Both the position numbers and the translations under genes were made by a program. This document shows, piece by piece, positions 54,763 to 63,127 of a DNA stretch of 64,000 nucleotides. Position 1 is the first letter of the stretch, and every line of letters begins with the position of its first letter. The notes under the pieces were generated by a model that was given only the letters and a program-made list of their open reading frames with translations, searched no databases and was not told the DNA's origin. The stretch comes from Promethearchaeia archaeon (GTDB taxonomy: Archaea; Asgardarchaeota; Lokiarchaeia; Sigyniarchaeales; SOKP01). The stretch spans positions 140,110 through 204,109 of the forward strand of contig JAHQWG010000012.1 of NCBI GenBank assembly GCA_029856045.1. Direction: 5' to 3'.

Positions 54763-55869
54763 ATGAAAAAAATTATTTTAAACTTTGAGAAAAAATCTGA
54801 AAATTTTAATGAGTTAGTTCAGTCTGCATTTAATTATAATATATTGGATATTATGATTTCAGAAGAGACATTTGAAGATTTTAAGAATATTAAGAGATTA
54901 AACACATATTCAAATAATGCCAAACTTGTTCCAGATAATTTAATTTTAAAAGAAGATAGTAAATTAGGTGAATTAATCAATCAAGATAAAAACGTTGGAG
55001 TTTTCTTGGAATTAAAAACAAAAGATGATGAGTTCAAAGTTGTTGATTTAGCTAAAAAGGGTTTGAATTTTATAATTGTTCAAGCTAAAGACTGGAAAAT
55101 CATCCCTTTTGAAAACCTAATTGCAAAACTTCACTCAATTGATACTGAATTAATTGCACAGGTTGATACCATAAAAGAAGCAGAGTTGATGTTTAAAACT
55201 CTTGAGATTGGTGTCGCTGGAGTCGTTTTTACGCCTAAAAATTCAGATGAGATCTTATCCTTGAAAAGATTGATTCAAACATCTACTCAAATTGAAATTA
55301 CAAAAGCAAAAATCTTAAACATTAAAGAAATTCCAGATGGTAGTAGGGTTTGTGTAGACACAACAACTTTATTACACTCTGGAGAGGGGATGCTAGTGGG
55401 TAGTACTGCTAAGGGGTTTGTGCTTGTACATGCTGAAGTATTCGAGACTCAATTTGTAGCATCGAGACCCTTTCGTGTTAACGCGGGAGATGTAAGCGCC
55501 TATATTCTAGTGCCTAACGATGATCCAGAAGATCCTAATCCATATAAAACAAAATATCTTAGTGAATTAAAAGCGGGAAATAAAGTTTTCGTGTCTGATT
55601 TAAATGGAAACACTAGAATTGTTTCTGTAGGCAGAGTAAAAATTGAAGTAAGACCTATGTTGTTATTCAATTTAGAAGCAGAAGTGAAAGGTCAAAAAAT
55701 ACCGATTAATTCTATATTACAAAACGCAGAAACCATTAGACTAGTCGACGGAGATGGAAAAGCGGTATCCGTAGTTAACTTGAAAAAAGGAGATGATGTC
55801 TTGGTTCATATTGGGCCAGGAGCAACACATTTTGGAATTAAAATCAAGGAAGCAATTATTGAAAAATAA
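54763..55869 (+). CDS. aroB': 3-dehydroquinate synthase II (archaeal)
   Basis: The archaeal enzyme that makes 3-dehydroquinate from 2-amino-3,7-dideoxy-D-threo-hept-6-ulosonate, the first part of the alternate shikimate route. The 368 residues match by the C-terminal half: SRVCVDTTTLLHSGEGMLVGS, cut after the conserved GEGMLVGS, then VASRPFRVNAGDVSAY, YLSELKAGN and VGRVKIEVRPMLL. The N-terminal half is more diverged. It is the only shikimate gene in this window. Divergent from the ESCRT-III gene. Confidence 0.93.
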   Translation: MKKIILNFEKKSENFNELVQSAFNYNILDIMISEETFEDFKNIKRLNTYSNNAKLVPDNLILKEDSKLGELINQDKNVGVFLELKTKDDEFKVVDLAKKGLNFIIVQAKDWKIIPFENLIAKLHSIDTELIAQVDTIKEAELMFKTLEIGVAGVVFTPKNSDEILSLKRLIQTSTQIEITKAKILNIKEIPDGSRVCVDTTTLLHSGEGMLVGSTAKGFVLVHAEVFETQFVASRPFRVNAGDVSAYILVPNDDPEDPNPYKTKYLSELKAGNKVFVSDLNGNTRIVSVGRVKIEVRPMLLFNLEAEVKGQKIPINSILQNAETIRLVDGDGKAVSVVNLKKGDDVLVHIGPGATHFGIKIKEAIIEK

Positions 55870-55901
55870 GATTTATAAAGAAATATTTTAACTTCTGTTT
55901 T

Positions 55902-56330
55902 TTAGAGTGCTCCAGCTATTGCTTCAGCAAAAATTGATTTTCTTATAATATTGAGTATTGGTTCTGTCAAGATTTGAAATTCATTAAGATTCATGCCATT
56001 CCATTCGGTAAAGAGTGTTTCATATTCAAAAATTATTGTTTCTATTTTTGGAAGTATTTCATTTACCATTTTATAATGTTCCGGCTCTGGGTCAAAGAGG
56101 ATTACTAAATCAATATTTAATTTTGCTATAGTAAAGATTTTTATTATCAAATTATCAAACTTAATCATATTGATATTTTTTGGTTGATTTTTTAAGATAT
56201 CTGCGCCAAAACTTTTAAGAGCAGAAATGAATCCCGTAAATAGTGAATCCTCACCAATTATCTCTTTAAAAACAATATCTAAAATTAATTTACCGGAATT
56301 AGTTTCATATAAAATAATGTGATATATCAC
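55902..56330 (-). CDS. Longin-like domain protein
   Basis: A single-domain protein of about 142 aa with the longin/roadblock-related order: a strand IYHIILYETNSGKLI, then SLFTGFISALKSFG, a turn, MIKFDNLIIKI and IDLVILFD. The GTG at 56330 gives MIYHIILYE, which fits a longin start; an ATG at 56348 would add six residues. The ending is helical. Longin domains bind small GTPases or SNARE-like partners. No GTPase gene is adjacent, but Roadblock genes lie at 57.7 and 60.1 kb. Divergent from GH57. Confidence 0.65.
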   Translation of the reverse strand: MIYHIILYETNSGKLILDIVFKEIIGEDSLFTGFISALKSFGADILKNQPKNINMIKFDNLIIKIFTIAKLNIDLVILFDPEPEHYKMVNEILPKIETIIFEYETLFTEWNGMNLNEFQILTEPILNIIRKSIFAEAIAGAL

Positions 56331-56332
56331 AT
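56317..56332. promoter_or_regulatory. 16-bp perfect palindrome at the longin start
   Basis: ATGTGATATATCACAT is identical on both strands. It covers the proposed GTG start codon of the longin gene (56330-56328) and lies 80 bp from the divergent GH57 start. It may be an operator for one or both genes. Confidence 0.35.
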
Positions 56333-56409
56333 AGAAAATATATAACAAAAAAAATATAATTTTGTATCATACCCATATAACATACAAAAAAAAAAAAAAA
56401 AGATATAAA

Positions 56410-57627
56410 ATGACTAATTATTTTGCTCATTTAATTCATGCCTACCAACCTCCTAATCAGGACATCAAGGTCTTAAAAAAAATAAATGATGAGTGTTATC
56501 AGCCTTTATTTAGAATAATACAACAATTCGAAAATGCAAAATTTTGCTTAAATATAAATGGAGTTCTTGTTGATATGCTTTATGAGTTCGGGTTAGGAGA
56601 TACAATGGATTTAATAAAGGATCTTGTTAAACAAAAAAAAATTGAAATCGTTGGTACTGGGAAATTTCATCCAATACTTCCACTGATTCCCAAAGAGGAA
56701 GCTAAACGCCAAATACATCTAAATGAAGAAGTGAATAGAAGAGAGTTTGGAAATAACTGGAATAAATGTGGTTTTTTCCCTCCAGAAATGGCAATTTCTC
56801 CAGCAATTGTTGATTTGGTGAGAGAATTAGGATATGAATGGATAATTATGAGTGGTATTGCCTGTCCCAAAAGCTGGCCATATGATAAAATATATCAATC
56901 AAAGAATGGTTTATTATTGTTTTTCAGAGATGATATACTTAGTAATAAGATTTCTTTTAAAAATATTACTATTAAAGAGTTTATAGACCACTTAAATAAC
57001 CTATATAAATCAGATAACTATATTATAATTTCTCAAGATGTTGAAACATATGGACATCATCATAAACATTATGAAAAAAAGTTTTTAGGAAAAGTATTAT
57101 CAAAATTAGAAAAGGAGAGTGAAATATGTACTTGTTTTATTTCGGAACTTAAAAATTATTTTCCTATTGAAAAAAAGGGGTTGATACCAAAGGAATCAAG
57201 TTGGAGCACAACTGTACAGGATTTAAAGCAAAATATCCCTTTTCCACTCTGGAAACATCCTAAAAATGAAGTCCATAAGTTTTATTGGAAAATATTAAAA
57301 AGTTTAAATAAACTTATGGAATTATTAGAGGGAATAGATAAATCAGAGAATTGGGAAGTAGAACAATACAGTAATACAGCCCGGTGGTTTTACGACAGGA
57401 GTTTACATTCATGTCCAACCTGGTGGGCTAATTATCAAAGAGGGATTTGGAATCCAAATTTGATTTATAAAGGTATGGAGTTATTAATTAGAACAGCTTT
57501 AAATTCAAGATTAGCATTAATAAAAAGTGGTAAGGAAAATGGTTCTAAGGGAGAGCAATATTTCGACTCAATTTTATATTATCATGGGCTACTTTTGATG
57601 GAGATTATGAATTTGAACACATCCTAA
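56410..57627 (+). CDS. Glycoside hydrolase family 57 protein
   Basis: A GH57 alpha-glucan enzyme of about 405 aa. I take the ATG at 56410 (MTNYFAHLIHAYQPP), as the longer frame from 56362 adds a Lys run. HAYQPP is the family motif near the N-terminus. The nucleophile region is FFPPEMAIS (E126) and the acid region is ISQDVETYG (D210), followed by HHH. GH57 members are alpha-amylases, 4-alpha-glucanotransferases, amylopullulanases or branching enzymes; the subtype is not clear. It fits with glycogen synthase in this window. A 16-A tract lies just before the start. Confidence 0.9.
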   Translation: MTNYFAHLIHAYQPPNQDIKVLKKINDECYQPLFRIIQQFENAKFCLNINGVLVDMLYEFGLGDTMDLIKDLVKQKKIEIVGTGKFHPILPLIPKEEAKRQIHLNEEVNRREFGNNWNKCGFFPPEMAISPAIVDLVRELGYEWIIMSGIACPKSWPYDKIYQSKNGLLLFFRDDILSNKISFKNITIKEFIDHLNNLYKSDNYIIISQDVETYGHHHKHYEKKFLGKVLSKLEKESEICTCFISELKNYFPIEKKGLIPKESSWSTTVQDLKQNIPFPLWKHPKNEVHKFYWKILKSLNKLMELLEGIDKSENWEVEQYSNTARWFYDRSLHSCPTWWANYQRGIWNPNLIYKGMELLIRTALNSRLALIKSGKENGSKGEQYFDSILYYHGLLLMEIMNLNTS

Positions 57628-57669
57628 AAATGAAATACATTACAAGTGGTTTATAGAGAATAACTTATA

Positions 57670-58053
57670 TTATTGGTTCTCTCTTTTTTTAAGAACTTCT
57701 TCGATTTTTTCACATGTTCTTTTACATTCTAAAAAGATTAACCCTCGTGTAATGTTTGGGTTGGTAGAGATTATAAGCGCTGCATTTTTTCCCGCGTTAC
57801 GCGTAATAATAAACCCATCCTCGCCTTCTATAAAAGTCACCTCTAATTCACCCATATTCCTTTCTTGCACTGCAACCTCTCCGAGTGAAAGGATTGCCGC
57901 TGTCATCGCAGAGATCTTGGCATCATCTATACCTGCTGGCAAAGCGCTCACTATTGGGAACCCCTCCATTGAAACTACTGCTGCGGCTTCAATTTCAGGT
58001 ATCGAAGTTATTAATTTTTTTAAGATCGACTCAAGTGTTTTTATATCAGACAA
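57670..58053 (-). CDS. Roadblock/LC7 domain protein
   Basis: A 127-aa single Roadblock domain: a first helix, then PEIEAAAVVSMEGFPIVS, cut at the conserved SMEG turn, then DAKISAMTAAILSLGEVA and ALIISTNPN. Roadblock proteins in bacteria (MglB) and eukaryotes (Ragulator/dynein LC7) bind and regulate small GTPases. The start is TTG at 58053. Several such genes are typical of Asgard genomes. Convergent with GH57. Confidence 0.9.
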   Translation of the reverse strand: MSDIKTLESILKKLITSIPEIEAAAVVSMEGFPIVSALPAGIDDAKISAMTAAILSLGEVAVQERNMGELEVTFIEGEDGFIITRNAGKNAALIISTNPNITRGLIFLECKRTCEKIEEVLKKRENQ

Positions 58054-58192
58054 TTTTTTTTTTCCTAGGAATATGAATATACAAATTTTATTATATTTAT
58101 TTTAATTTGTCTAAAAATAAAAAAAATGCTTGATATTTAATTATTGTGTTAAGCTTTAATTTAATATAGGAATTTTTAAGAGAAATATTACA

Positions 58193-59179
58193 ATGTCTGA
58201 AAAGAGCAAGGAAAAAAAAGAAATCTCAACTGCATCTAAAGGGAAAACCCTTGAAAGAAAATGTCCAAAATGTGGCTCAATTATTTCCTCAAAAATCCTC
58301 AAACAATGTCCTATATGTGATACGGTTTTAGAGGATTTACCAGTAGATATAATAGAGGAAAAAAAAGAGAAAGAAAAATCGTATTTAATATTCACTGGAA
58401 AAAAACTTGAGCTCTCTAATAAATTTATACTTCAAAAAGATCAATGGAAATTTCGTGAAGCAATAAATGTCTTCTTTAATAGTTTAGTTATATTCTTATT
58501 TGCAAAAATTGGTATTTTTACACTTTTTTTTGTAATTCAAGGACCTTCTATAGGTTATGAATTACCAATCACTATTGAAGCTATTACATTAAGTCAAATT
58601 CCCGGAGCATTCTTTATTATATATCCATTGTCTTATATATACTCTAAAAAACACAAAATTTCAAAACTTGGTCTAAATTATGAGAAAAAAAAAATACTTA
58701 TTGCATTATTAATTGGCATAATTGGAGCGTTTATGGTCTATATTATGGCTGAATTGTCTTTTTTTATCAATGACTTCTTTGTATCAATAGGTTGGACTGT
58801 TTTCACTCCACCAGAGAGTTTAGCTGAACAATACACAGTTATAAAGAACTCCACTCTTTTATATAAGATCTTATTATTAATTTTATTAATGCTAGATGTT
58901 CTTGGTACAGAGATAACATTCCGTGGAGTTTTACACAATGGATTAATCACAAAACTTGGTTCTCAACTAACACAAAGAATATATATTATTCTCATCGTAA
59001 GTTTAATGTATTCAGTTTTATTTTTATTTTTCACTTATGATATGGGTTTAGTTGTTATTTACTTTTTAAATAATATTATTTTAGGTTTAATTTTTGAAAT
59101 ATCCAATCGTAATCTATTTTCCACTATTTCTGCTAATGGCATTTATACATTTATAACATTTATTATGATTTTAATTTAA
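58193..59179 (+). CDS. CPBP-family membrane protease-like protein with zinc ribbon
   Basis: A 328-aa protein. Residues about 24-45 are a zinc ribbon (CPKCGSIISSKILKQCPIC). About seven or eight transmembrane helices follow. The CPBP (Rce1/Abi) motif 1 is TEITFRGVLHNGL, where the family has E-E-x-x-x-R; here the first Glu is Thr (T239) and E240 and R244 are kept. The second-motif F-x-x-x-H is not obvious, so protease activity is uncertain. Family members process prenylated proteins or bacteriocins. Confidence 0.75.
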   Translation: MSEKSKEKKEISTASKGKTLERKCPKCGSIISSKILKQCPICDTVLEDLPVDIIEEKKEKEKSYLIFTGKKLELSNKFILQKDQWKFREAINVFFNSLVIFLFAKIGIFTLFFVIQGPSIGYELPITIEAITLSQIPGAFFIIYPLSYIYSKKHKISKLGLNYEKKKILIALLIGIIGAFMVYIMAELSFFINDFFVSIGWTVFTPPESLAEQYTVIKNSTLLYKILLLILLMLDVLGTEITFRGVLHNGLITKLGSQLTQRIYIILIVSLMYSVLFLFFTYDMGLVVIYFLNNIILGLIFEISNRNLFSTISANGIYTFITFIMILI

Positions 59180-59201
59180 TTCTATTTAAACATCAAAAAA
59201 A

Positions 59202-59921
59202 ATGCGAGCAGGGAATAATAATTTCATTTTTTCAATAGCGGGAGCTCACGGAGTCGGCAAAACCACTATATTTTCTATTTTAGAAGATAAATATTCTAAA
59301 GATAATACATTCAAATTTTATCACGAGAGATATATTGTTAAAAATCCTACATATCCATTAGGCTCAATCAAAAAGGAGATTGCTTTTCGTGGAGAAATAT
59401 TCTTTCTGCAGCAATTAATAAAGCGAAATACTCGTCTTAAAAGTTATTTAAAAAAAAACAATAATAAAGTAGTAATTTTAGATCGAACTCCAATTTGTGT
59501 ATTAATATATTCCAAAGCTTTAGAGATGGTTCCCAAAGATTATAAATTAATATATGATTTGTACAAATCAATCGATTGGGTTAAAAGGGAACATATAATT
59601 TATCTTCATGCTGATGTAAATGTAATTATGAAGCGAATAATTTCAAGAGGGAGATTATCTTTTGAGGACCAAAATAAACCAGAAATACAAAGAAAAAAAT
59701 GGCATGAGAGAGATTATGATTATCTCTTAAGAGTTTTAAAATATTATGATGATTTTCTACTTGCTAATGAAAAGAAGAATAAAAATCTATCAATTATTGA
59801 TACTAATTACGTAAGCCCAAAGGATGTTGTAAAAAATATCGAAAATATAATTTCTGCAATAACAAATTACTTACCCAAGAAAAAATTTGAAAAATTTAAA
59901 GATATTAAGAATTTTTTATAA
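59202..59921 (+). CDS. Deoxynucleoside kinase/thymidylate kinase-like P-loop protein
   Basis: A 239-aa P-loop kinase. The Walker A is GAHGVGKTT. Next come VILDRTPICVLIYSKAL (with the D-R pair seen in deoxynucleoside kinases) and IIYLHADVNVIMKRIISRGR, which matches the NMP/dNK lid-proximal helix. This would phosphorylate a nucleoside or nucleotide with ATP. It overlaps no other gene and follows the CPBP gene by 22 bp. Another option is a general AAA_28-type ATPase. Confidence 0.8.
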   Translation: MRAGNNNFIFSIAGAHGVGKTTIFSILEDKYSKDNTFKFYHERYIVKNPTYPLGSIKKEIAFRGEIFFLQQLIKRNTRLKSYLKKNNNKVVILDRTPICVLIYSKALEMVPKDYKLIYDLYKSIDWVKREHIIYLHADVNVIMKRIISRGRLSFEDQNKPEIQRKKWHERDYDYLLRVLKYYDDFLLANEKKNKNLSIIDTNYVSPKDVVKNIENIISAITNYLPKKKFEKFKDIKNFL

Positions 59922-60064
59922 AAAATTTATCGATTTTCACTTCCTAATCTTTTAATTACATTTTTTGAGAAAATTAATAAATTTATAAAAAACAAAAATT
60001 AATTAAAATTAATTGTTATTTGTATAAATAGTAGATTTAAATTATTAATACCTTTTAGATAAGA

Positions 60065-61075
60065 ATGTCGCTTTCTCCACAAATTCAGAATAGACTCATG
60101 GAAATCCTTCAAATAGAAGAGGAGAAAACAGATCTTGAACAGTTATCTGTACTTTCACGTATTGGGATGAAAGTTGCTTCAGCAAAATCAGCTGAATTAG
60201 ATGCTGACGCAATTTCTGCTTCAAGTACAGCTTTAATTGATCTCGGAATTCGTTTAAGTCAATCTGTAGAACATGGAGCCCTAAGAGAAATCCTACTCCA
60301 CAATGAAAAAGGTTATGGTATATTAATGGCTGTAAATGATGAGTATCTCATTTTCGGAGCGTTAGCGAATGTATTAAAAATTGGCTATTATATGGGTTAT
60401 TTGAGAGAAATCGCCCGGAAAATTAATGAGTTAATCTCAGGTGGAGAACTAACGGAAATGGCAATAAACCTTCAAGAAGAAGAATTAAAGAAAATGCAAG
60501 CAGAAAAAGAAAAAATACAAGCAGAAAAGGGAGAAGGGATATTAAAACCATCTGCTAAAGAAGATCAAAAAGCAATAGAAGCGACTTTACAATTTTTAAA
60601 ATCATGGGGTGCTGAAGGAGAGGAGGAGGAGATAGTTCAAAATAATATAGTCTCCATTCCTCAGTCTATGATGATGGAGATCCCAACAGAAGGAAAAGCA
60701 ATCCCAATAACTGCTGAAGAAAAGGCAGAAGCCATCAATAAAGCACAAGAATCCGAGGAATTATATGGAATAAAAGTATATGGGGATGAAGTGCCACCAA
60801 TTCCTCTTGATGATTATACACCTATGGAAATTGAACAAGAAATTGTATCAGAAGAGATAATTCCAGAAGAAGAGCCCCTTACAGAACCAGTTCCTGAAAT
60901 TGAACAAAAGATTCCTGAAGAAAGCTTTAATTATCAGAGCTTTGAACCTCCTCAAGGTTTTAATGAATTTGATCTTGCTTCTGAGTACGATGCTGAATTT
61001 GAAATAGAAGAAAATGAGCAATTTAAAGATATTTTATCTGATCTAGGATGGCATGAAGAGGAAGAAGAAGAATAA
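60065..61075 (+). CDS. Roadblock/LC7 protein with long acidic C-terminus (336 aa)
   Basis: The N-terminal about 130 residues are a Roadblock-like domain (LSRIGMKVASAKSAELD, AISASSTALIDLGIRLS, LIFGALANVLKIGYYMG). A helical Glu/Lys stretch follows at about 135-185, then a disordered tail with many Glu, Pro and Ile (about 185-336) ending WHEEEEEE. The tail is highly acidic and could be an interaction platform. Roadblock domains pair with small GTPases. In the same region as the 127-aa Roadblock gene and the longin gene. Confidence 0.8.
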   Translation: MSLSPQIQNRLMEILQIEEEKTDLEQLSVLSRIGMKVASAKSAELDADAISASSTALIDLGIRLSQSVEHGALREILLHNEKGYGILMAVNDEYLIFGALANVLKIGYYMGYLREIARKINELISGGELTEMAINLQEEELKKMQAEKEKIQAEKGEGILKPSAKEDQKAIEATLQFLKSWGAEGEEEEIVQNNIVSIPQSMMMEIPTEGKAIPITAEEKAEAINKAQESEELYGIKVYGDEVPPIPLDDYTPMEIEQEIVSEEIIPEEEPLTEPVPEIEQKIPEESFNYQSFEPPQGFNEFDLASEYDAEFEIEENEQFKDILSDLGWHEEEEEE

Positions 61076-61191
61076 AATAATATTCCTCAACAAATTTAAC
61101 TTTTTTTAAAAATCCAAAATTGATAATTATTTATATAACTTAATTACTACAATATTTTATTACTTCTTAAAAAAAATTTAGGTAAAAAAAT

Positions 61192-62544
61192 ATGGATAAA
61201 ACAAATGAAATACAAAGAGGAAAAAGCTCTACGGGAAAAATGATTGCATTTGGATCTCCAAGATTCGGAAGTTCTGTAGTTCTTGGAATTGAAGGTTGGG
61301 CTTTACTTACACTTTATTTTGTGGCTTATGGGTTAGATCCTTTCCGTGCTACTTTTGCTCAAGCTATGGGCTATTTGGCTATAGCAGCTGCTCAATTTCT
61401 ATTGGGATGGATTAGTGATGGAAAATATACTCGATGGGGCAGAAGGAAACCATATATTATAATATTTGCTCCCTTACTTGGAATATCATTTATTTTTTTG
61501 TTGCTACCAGGTTTAGTATTACCAGATCTTAATGATAAAAATAGTTTATTTCTATGGTTATTGGTATGGGATGTATTGTTTAGGATAAGCTATGCAGTTA
61601 CAACACCTTATCAAGCATGGATGGCCGAACAATTTGAAGTGGGAGATCGTCCCAAAGTGTCACAAATCCAGAATTATTGTAATTGGATTGGAAATGGTCT
61701 CATGTCGATTTTAACGATGCTTGTTTTTACAGGAGTATTTGACAAAATTGCGGTAGATGTAAATACCATCCCAATGGAATTTTTACTAATTACGGTGGTA
61801 TTTGGAGTCATGGTAATTTTATTATTTTATATTGTCGCCTTTTTTATGCCAACAGAGCCGAAATATGAGATCAAAACGAATTTAATTGAGAATTTAAAAG
61901 TCATTGTAAAGAATAAAAATTATATGTTAGTCGTCTTAATGCAAGGTATCGCCGGTTTGGGTTTATCTATGATGACTTCTGTAATGTTAACATATACTGA
62001 AGTGGTGTTGAACTTGGGATTTATGGAATATTTAATTGTAGCAATATTACTGCTTGTAGGTATATTTCTTTTCTTATTCATATGGAGAACATTGATACAA
62101 AAGAAAGGGAAAAAGTCAACTATATTATATATTTTTCTTTTCGGGTTTATTTCCCTCCCAATAACCTTAACAGGCCTTATACCAATGGATATATCTCTAA
62201 TTATTGGAATAATCTTTATTTTAATTGTCGCTTTTGTATTGGGGGGCTGGTTCCTCTTTCCTTACATTATGTACGCTGACCTTGCCGAAGATGACGAGAG
62301 GAGCACAGGAGATTTAAAAGCTGGAATATATGTAGGCTTTCCAAGTATAATTCTAAATATTTTCCAAGCTTTCGGACTTTTAATACTTGGTGTTATTTTG
62401 TCCTTACCCAATATTACTGTAGACGGTGTAACCTTTACTATAGGTTTAGTTTTGTGGGGACCCCTTTGTTCTGTAATATTTATTATTACTTATCTATACA
62501 TAAGAAAATTTGTTATACTCGACTTTGACTGGGAAAAAAAATAG
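61192..62544 (+). CDS. GPH-family sugar:cation symporter (MFS type)
   Basis: A 450-aa transporter with 12 predicted helices. The mark is WISDGKYTRWGRRKPYI after helix 2, the G-x-x-x-D-x-x-x-x-R-x-G-R-R-K-P-Y motif of the glycoside-pentoside-hexuronide (MelB) group. Transport of a sugar with H+ or Na+ is the likely role. A 13-T tract follows the stop. The nearby GH57 gene would agree with sugar use. Confidence 0.88.
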   Translation: MDKTNEIQRGKSSTGKMIAFGSPRFGSSVVLGIEGWALLTLYFVAYGLDPFRATFAQAMGYLAIAAAQFLLGWISDGKYTRWGRRKPYIIIFAPLLGISFIFLLLPGLVLPDLNDKNSLFLWLLVWDVLFRISYAVTTPYQAWMAEQFEVGDRPKVSQIQNYCNWIGNGLMSILTMLVFTGVFDKIAVDVNTIPMEFLLITVVFGVMVILLFYIVAFFMPTEPKYEIKTNLIENLKVIVKNKNYMLVVLMQGIAGLGLSMMTSVMLTYTEVVLNLGFMEYLIVAILLLVGIFLFLFIWRTLIQKKGKKSTILYIFLFGFISLPITLTGLIPMDISLIIGIIFILIVAFVLGGWFLFPYIMYADLAEDDERSTGDLKAGIYVGFPSIILNIFQAFGLLILGVILSLPNITVDGVTFTIGLVLWGPLCSVIFIITYLYIRKFVILDFDWEKK

Positions 62545-62565
62545 ATAAATATATCAAAAATTAAA

Positions 62566-62578
62566 TTTTTTTTTTTTT
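62566..62578 (+). terminator. Poly-T terminator after the GPH transporter
   Basis: A run of 13 T residues starts 22 nt past the transporter stop, in A/T-rich sequence. Confidence 0.5.
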
Positions 62579-63127
62579 ATTTTTCTTCGTGAAACGATTA
62601 TTTTTCTTTAAATTTTCATATCAAATATATGATTCGATATTTAAATTGTAATTTAACGAACCTAATTATCAATTCTTTTCTATTATGTCTTTAAAGGGGA
62701 ATCGTTCACAATATTTTTAAAATTTTGACTAATTACACCATTTTCTATTTATTTATTAAAAACACATAAATAATCTCCCAATCTTCATAGTTTGATACCT
62801 TTATTTATAATACATCCGAATGTGTTTGTAGAAAAGAATGATTTAATATTAAGAGAAAGAATCATTCCCATATTTTATCTTACTATTATCTCTTTTTATT
62901 TTAATATGGTTAAAATCCATGATTTTTAATTTTTTATGTATTATTTTATTTTCTTAAGATTTTTTAAAATGGATCATTTTTTTCTAAATAAATTGGTAGG
63001 TATCGAGAATAATCATTTACTCTTAATTTAACATCTCTTGAGTGAAATTTGTGTATTTAAAATAAATTATCCTTCGAAGAAAGATTTCTCTTTTTTGTTT
63101 GACATTTTTTATTGATTTGTTACATTT
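62579..63127. other. Intergenic region with one long inverted repeat
   Basis: About 550 bp without a gene. It contains an 8-bp perfect inverted repeat, GAATGATT (62836-62843) with AATCATTC (62860-62867) across a 16-nt spacer. The rest is A/T-rich, with many short frames and no protein-like translation. No tRNA or other RNA is seen. Confidence 0.4.
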
